This document shows, piece by piece, positions 60,046-64,000 of a stretch of 64,000 nt of DNA. The notes beneath the pieces were generated by a model. The model did not search any database, was not told the origin of the DNA, and saw only the letters and a list, made by a program, of their open reading frames with translations. Numbering within the stretch: position 1 is the first letter of the stretch; the number at the start of each line of letters is the position of its first letter. The DNA lies in contig NZ_JAHGAJ010000022.1 in assembly GCF_030248535.1 (NCBI RefSeq), positions 62,001-126,000 of the forward strand, written 5' to 3'. Source of the DNA: Vibrio sp. D404a. Lineage in GTDB: Bacteria > Pseudomonadota > Gammaproteobacteria > Enterobacterales > Vibrionaceae. A program made the translations under genes and the position numbers.

Positions 60046-62040
60046 TTAGCCGCGCCTTGCTTTCAATAGCAAGAAGATGAAGTAGCTTCCCCCAATAATC
60101 GAGACCAAGGTTCCGGCAGCTAACTGCGCTGGAAATACCACAACTTGTCCCAGCCAATCAGCAAACAGCATTAAAGTAGCACCGATAAACATCGACAACA
60201 CAATTTGCTCTTTGACCGTCCGAGCCCCAACAATCGCTGCGATATGCGGGCCAAGTAAGCCAACAAAGGCTACAGGTCCCATTGTGGTTGTCACCACGCC
60301 ACATAGCACGGCAACTAAACAGAGCAAACAGAGATAAGCCGTAGAAATATTCAAACCGCGAGCAGAAGCAAACTGACGCCCTGAACCTATCAAAGTTACC
60401 CATCGACTCAAGAGCAGTGCCATTGTTACTACAACGGTAATTGCTGCAGCTAGAATCAATGCCGATTCTGGCTTAACTCGGTAAGTCGAACCTGCTAGCC
60501 ATGCCAGTAGCGTGTATTTACCCTCTCCCACTCGCGTTAGTGAAAACTGAACCAGCGCTTCCAATACGGCTGTTAAGGAGATCCCAGTCAGGATCAAAAT
60601 CGAAGGGGCATATTGGTGCTTCTTACCCAAAACAAGTAACAGCGCCAGCGCACCTAAACTGCCTAAGAAAGCCACCCAAGGGCTTAGGGTATGAATGGAA
60701 TGCCCGAAAATCAAACTACTCAGAATTAATGCCAACACTGCTCCCGATGAAACCCCTAGAATGTCTGGACTTGCTAGTGGGTTATACACCAATCTCTGTA
60801 AGATCACGCCGGCGACAGCCAAACCGCCACCAGCAAAGGCTGCAGTTAACATGCGTGGCCAACGAATCGACCATTCAAATGCATCAGGGAATTGGAAATA
60901 GTGATCGGCAGAGAGCGGATGTGAAAATGTACTGAGTCCGATTAAACCGAGCATGATTGCGCCAATCATCAAGTAGATGCGTGAACTCGTCTCTCTGGCA
61001 CCTTTTGGCATCGAGAAGAACATCTGATCTTGAGCAGTAAGCTGTTTACGAGCAATCAGAATCAGCGCCGGAGCACCGATCACTGCGGTCGCCGTGCCAG
61101 TAGGAATGAGATCAAAAGACCACTGACCGATAAAGATCGCCAAGCTATCCGTCATACACAGCAGTAACGCACCCAATACTCCACTGGCGTATAGCTCATG
61201 TTTGGCTTTGATCGCTCCAAGGTAACGCGCAATGTTCGGTGCAATCAAACCAATAAAGCTGATCACACCTACCGTCGTAATAGAGACCGACACCAGCCAA
61301 ACACCAACAAACATCAGAAGGAAAAAGGTTGTGCCGATATTCAAACCGCGAGCGGCTGCGCCTTCTGTCCCAATGGAGAGAAGCGTTAACACACGTGGTG
61401 CAAATAGGAAGATAGCTAAAATAGGCAGAAGCCTCGGCAGCAGCCATTCAACTTGCTCCCAACCATTCTGTCCTAAATCCCCCGCTCCCCAAATAAATAG
61501 ATTCTGCGCATATTGGTCATTCAATAGAATGATTGCGGTCGCGAACGCACCAAGCAGTAAATTGACCGCCATACCGGCCAACACTATTGGCAAGCCACTC
61601 ATATTTTTCAGGCCAACGATGGCGACAATCAGCCCCATTGCAACGAGCGCACCCAGCAACGCAAAAAATACCGAAAACTGGCCAACCAGCATTGGCGCAA
61701 GTACATTTAGCAACACTAGGCCAAGCCAAGCACCGGCAGATGTCCCCAAGGTCAATGGAGACATCATTCTATTCTGAGTTAATTGCTGAAACAGACTACC
61801 AATGGTTCCAAGCGTTCCGCCAACCAGCAACGCCATCATTAGCCGAGGCAAGTTAACATCAACAAAGCCCATGAGCTCAAAAGATTCTGCGTACAGTGCT
61901 TGTATATCAGCCCAACTGCCGGCTTCTGATACCTGCCCAACTAATAGCGGAATAGGCCCAAAATCACTCTGCCCTAGCCATAGATGGATTGTGGCTGCCA
62001 AACACAATGCAGCCACCACAATTAACCCGTTACGTCTCAT
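60046..62040 (-). CDS. fhuB: Ferric hydroxamate ABC importer, fused permease
   Basis: The 664-residue protein consists of two FecCD-type permease halves (about 1-330 and 345-664), each with about ten helices. Each half has a GxxxQxxxxNxLAxPxxLG-type segment: GTIGSLFQQLTQNRMMSPLTLGTSAG and VAGVILQRLVYNPLASPDILGVSSGA. The coupling regions FIGLIAPNIAR and FVGLLGPHIAA are also present. Fused permeases of this kind are FhuB, for ferric hydroxamate siderophores such as ferrichrome and ferrioxamine. It begins in the last base of the fhuD stop codon (TAATG). The ATPase fhuC is not in the visible part of the operon. Confidence 0.9.
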   Translation of the reverse strand: MRRNGLIVVAALCLAATIHLWLGQSDFGPIPLLVGQVSEAGSWADIQALYAESFELMGFVDVNLPRLMMALLVGGTLGTIGSLFQQLTQNRMMSPLTLGTSAGAWLGLVLLNVLAPMLVGQFSVFFALLGALVAMGLIVAIVGLKNMSGLPIVLAGMAVNLLLGAFATAIILLNDQYAQNLFIWGAGDLGQNGWEQVEWLLPRLLPILAIFLFAPRVLTLLSIGTEGAAARGLNIGTTFFLLMFVGVWLVSVSITTVGVISFIGLIAPNIARYLGAIKAKHELYASGVLGALLLCMTDSLAIFIGQWSFDLIPTGTATAVIGAPALILIARKQLTAQDQMFFSMPKGARETSSRIYLMIGAIMLGLIGLSTFSHPLSADHYFQFPDAFEWSIRWPRMLTAAFAGGGLAVAGVILQRLVYNPLASPDILGVSSGAVLALILSSLIFGHSIHTLSPWVAFLGSLGALALLLVLGKKHQYAPSILILTGISLTAVLEALVQFSLTRVGEGKYTLLAWLAGSTYRVKPESALILAAAITVVVTMALLLSRWVTLIGSGRQFASARGLNISTAYLCLLCLVAVLCGVVTTTMGPVAFVGLLGPHIAAIVGARTVKEQIVLSMFIGATLMLFADWLGQVVVFPAQLAAGTLVSIIGGSYFIFLLLKARRG

Positions 62041-62978
62041 TACTTCTCAGCTAGCTCCAGCATTGATTCAGCCATTGCCTCTGCATTGTAGAGAATTGAC
62101 ATTGCACCACCATAACTCCAACTTGGCGCCACTGAGCCCACTTGATTGTTCTTCACAAATGGCATGCTTTTCCACACTGGAGAACGATTCAATTTAGCGG
62201 TATATGGGAAAGGTTCAAAATAGAGTGCGATACCATCTTTGACGTATTTCAGCTCAGTGATTCGTTTCTGGGTGATCCCCCACTGGCTCGCAGGAAGATG
62301 CATAGCGTTTTCAAAGCCGAGCTGTTGCAGCGCATATTGAGGAATCGAGTTATCGCCATAGATAAACACAGAGTTTGTGCTAGCAAATCGGAACGAAGTA
62401 ACCTTAGGTTTTTCTTCTGGGTAAGCTTTATCAAGCATGGCTTTGAGTTCCGAAAGACGCTCATTCATTGCATCTAGCTTCTGGTTAGCTAGCTCTTCTT
62501 TACCCAGTACATGACCAATCTTTTTAAAGTTATCGATCGCCGCTTGTGCGTTGTCATGACTCTCACTGTATGTCTGATAGTAAAGCACCGGAGCAATTTC
62601 AGATAAACGCGCCTCAAGATCTTTCTGCGGTGAAGCGATCATGATGACATCCGGTTTTAACTGTTTAAGTACCGAAAAGTTAGGTTCCGTTCGCGTACCT
62701 ACATCTTGTGCACCTTCTGGTACAGGCGGCTGAACAACCCATTCGTTGTAGCCCGCGATATCAGGAACAGCAATCGGAGTTACACCCAATTCAATCACCT
62801 GTTCGGCAATATCCCAGTTGAGGGCGGCAATACGCACAGGTTCAGAAGGCAAGGTTTTGCTTCCCTCACTATCTTGTACCTGAAATTCAGCAAATACCTG
62901 CGCTGACCAAGCACAAGCCAAGATTGACAGACTCATTCCCACCTTGGAAAGTCGCGAGCCTTTGTTGATTAAATCCAT
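62040..62978 (-). CDS. fhuD: Ferric hydroxamate ABC importer, periplasmic binding protein
   Basis: The 312-residue protein has a signal peptide (cleavage near VFAEF, about residue 30) and a class III (TroA/FhuD-like) fold. It contains PVRIAALNWDIAEQVIELGVTPIAVPDIAGYNEWV near the start, a long connecting helix (about 150-200) and FVKNNQVGSVAPSWSYGGAMSILYNAEAMAESML at the end. FhuD delivers ferric hydroxamates to FhuB. AGGGAAT precedes ATG. It is coupled to fhuB, and the receptor gene lies immediately upstream, so all three probably serve one siderophore. Confidence 0.9.
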   Translation of the reverse strand: MDLINKGSRLSKVGMSLSILACAWSAQVFAEFQVQDSEGSKTLPSEPVRIAALNWDIAEQVIELGVTPIAVPDIAGYNEWVVQPPVPEGAQDVGTRTEPNFSVLKQLKPDVIMIASPQKDLEARLSEIAPVLYYQTYSESHDNAQAAIDNFKKIGHVLGKEELANQKLDAMNERLSELKAMLDKAYPEEKPKVTSFRFASTNSVFIYGDNSIPQYALQQLGFENAMHLPASQWGITQKRITELKYVKDGIALYFEPFPYTAKLNRSPVWKSMPFVKNNQVGSVAPSWSYGGAMSILYNAEAMAESMLELAEK

Positions 62979-63016
62979 ATTATTCCCTATCGGTTTTGTT
63001 ATTTTTTAAACGACAA

Positions 63017-63038
63017 AAGCAGCCTTCTCAGGCTGCTT
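63017..63038 (-). terminator. Hairpin between receptor and fhuD
   Basis: AAGCAGCC and GGCTGCTT pair around TTCTCA; the reverse strand continues TTTTGTCG. It probably terminates or attenuates receptor transcription, allowing more receptor than transporter mRNA. Confidence 0.7.
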
Positions 63039-63061
63039 ATTATTTAGGTTGCTTGAACCCT

Positions 63062-64000
63062 TCAGAACTCGTAGTTAACACTCAGCTCCACTGACTGCTC
63101 TTCACCGAACCAACAATTACTGTTGTCGTAACAGGTGTAGTACTCTTCATTAAACAGATTGTTAACCAAGAAGTTTGCAGATGCACCCGACAGAGAATCG
63201 GACATCATGCCTAAATCGTAGCCAATAGATAGATCAACAACTGTGTAAGATGGCACCATACCTTGAGTATTCGAAGCATCCATTTGCATCTCACCCATGT
63301 ATCGAGCACCAGCACTAAAGCGTGTTCCCGCTAAGACGCCACTATAAACGTTGTAGTTCCCCCACAGTGTTGCCGCATGCTCAGGCACATAAATAGGAGT
63401 GGTTCCTTCAAGATCTGGGTTTACATCTTCAGTCACTTCCATATCCAAGTAGGTGTAACTTGCCTGAATATCTAGCTCTTCAGTAACAAACCAACGCCCT
63501 TCAAGTTCCAGACCTTGAGAACGAACTTCACCCAGCTGAATTTTAGCTCTGTATGAAGGATCTGAAGGGTCAGCAACAATGGAATCTTGTTTAGTGATAT
63601 GGAAATAAGATGCCGTGAACTGCTTGTCCATATCTGGAGACAGGTATTTCACACCGACTTCTACTTGTTCACCTAGCTGAGGCTTCAAAGATTTACCATT
63701 AATATCTGTACCAGCAGCTGGCTCAAAACTTGTTGCATAACTTACAAATGGTGACAAGCCATTGCTTAATTCGTATAGCGCCCCTACACGATATGAGAAC
63801 TGGTTATGATCGGCTTCATCTTTACCATCATAAGTTGGTAGGTCACTACGCTTGTCGTCCATTGCTTTAAACATGTCATAACGACCACCAGCGAGTAAAA
63901 CTAAGGCGTCGTAACGAACTTGATCTTGGAAATAGAAACCAAGTTGCTCAGTCGAGATATCATGGGTTTCACGGTAATTTTCTTGAAGGCTGTCTCGATC
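63062..64000 (-). CDS. TonB-dependent siderophore receptor, partial (N-terminus outside window)
   Basis: The open frame continues unbroken to base 64000, giving 312 residues of the C-terminal barrel: YRVGALYELSNGLSPFVSYATSFEPAAGTDINGK, LKPQLGEQVEVGVKYLSPDMDKQFTASYFHITKQD, the FVTEELDIQASYTYLDMEVTED strand pair and the terminal VELSVNYEF. This matches FhuA/FoxA-type ferric hydroxamate receptors. Cys-x6-Cys near the end (CYDNSNCW) is a short disulfide loop candidate, common in some receptors. It precedes fhuD and fhuB. The plug and signal peptide lie beyond the window. Confidence 0.85.
   Translation of the reverse strand, partial: DRDSLQENYRETHDISTEQLGFYFQDQVRYDALVLLAGGRYDMFKAMDDKRSDLPTYDGKDEADHNQFSYRVGALYELSNGLSPFVSYATSFEPAAGTDINGKSLKPQLGEQVEVGVKYLSPDMDKQFTASYFHITKQDSIVADPSDPSYRAKIQLGEVRSQGLELEGRWFVTEELDIQASYTYLDMEVTEDVNPDLEGTTPIYVPEHAATLWGNYNVYSGVLAGTRFSAGARYMGEMQMDASNTQGMVPSYTVVDLSIGYDLGMMSDSLSGASANFLVNNLFNEEYYTCYDNSNCWFGEEQSVELSVNYEF

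Overview
The window is 64 kb of chromosome from a Vibrio, most likely of the Splendidus clade (inference). The support is protein content and style: a large secreted GH18 chitinase, a PL6 alginate lyase, a DUF3332 lipoprotein, OmpP1/FadL, and a tryptophanase and YqhD that closely resemble the E. coli proteins as I remember them. Base composition is moderate, genes are short-spaced, and many rho-independent terminators are visible. There is no integrase, transposase, phage gene, rRNA or CRISPR array.

Layout. 0-4.6 kb: the end of an OmpA-like lipoprotein, a DsbA-like lipoprotein, an FKBP isomerase, then a NemR-like TetR repressor and an NADPH oxidoreductase/GST pair that share an identical 20-bp operator. 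4.6-12 kb: RluA-type pseudouridine synthase, DoxX/LysR divergent pair, PBP5-type DacA, DUF4136 lipoprotein, a small YgjV-like membrane protein with a long leader, and a Cache-GGDEF diguanylate cyclase. 12-21 kb: chitinase, BCCT transporter, lipoate-ligase-like protein, GNAT, hexapeptide acyltransferase, transglutaminase-like protein and a second GNAT. 21-26.6 kb: a 4.1-kb block (LysR, DUF3332 lipoprotein, MltF-like transglycosylase, dead chitobiase fragment) bracketed by two copies of the 3' end of tnaA, then tnaA itself. 27-35 kb: two membrane-linked GTPases, alginate lyase, a possible sRNA, and the YqhC-like/YqhD divergent pair. 35-43.6 kb: a polar amino acid ABC importer, a Fur-controlled TonB receptor with a divergent AraC regulator, and a LysR/LysE-type divergent pair. 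43.7-48.2 kb: DUF1501/DUF1800 pair, ThrE-type exporter, and two identical tRNA-Gly(TCC) genes.

48.4-53.5 kb is the most interesting part. It is a compact cluster of small proteins with YtxH-like or glycine-rich membrane segments, three HMA_2-like modules (two carrying an HHxPGRVR motif), a Met/His/Pro-rich protein, and a P1B-type ATPase whose membrane metal motif is SCAL instead of CPC. I read it as a ferrosome (fez-type) iron-storage organelle locus in a Vibrio. The fezB call rests on motifs; the roles of the neighbours are inference. The cluster lies directly downstream of the tandem tRNA-Gly genes.

53.6-64 kb: small lipoprotein, XRE regulator, old yellow enzyme, NAD(P)-binding protein, an outer-membrane protein/FadL pair, enoyl-CoA hydratase, and a ferric hydroxamate uptake locus (fhuB, fhuD and a TonB receptor that runs off the right edge). 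Iron is therefore a recurring theme: one Fur-box receptor, a hydroxamate importer and a probable iron-storage compartment lie within about 25 kb.
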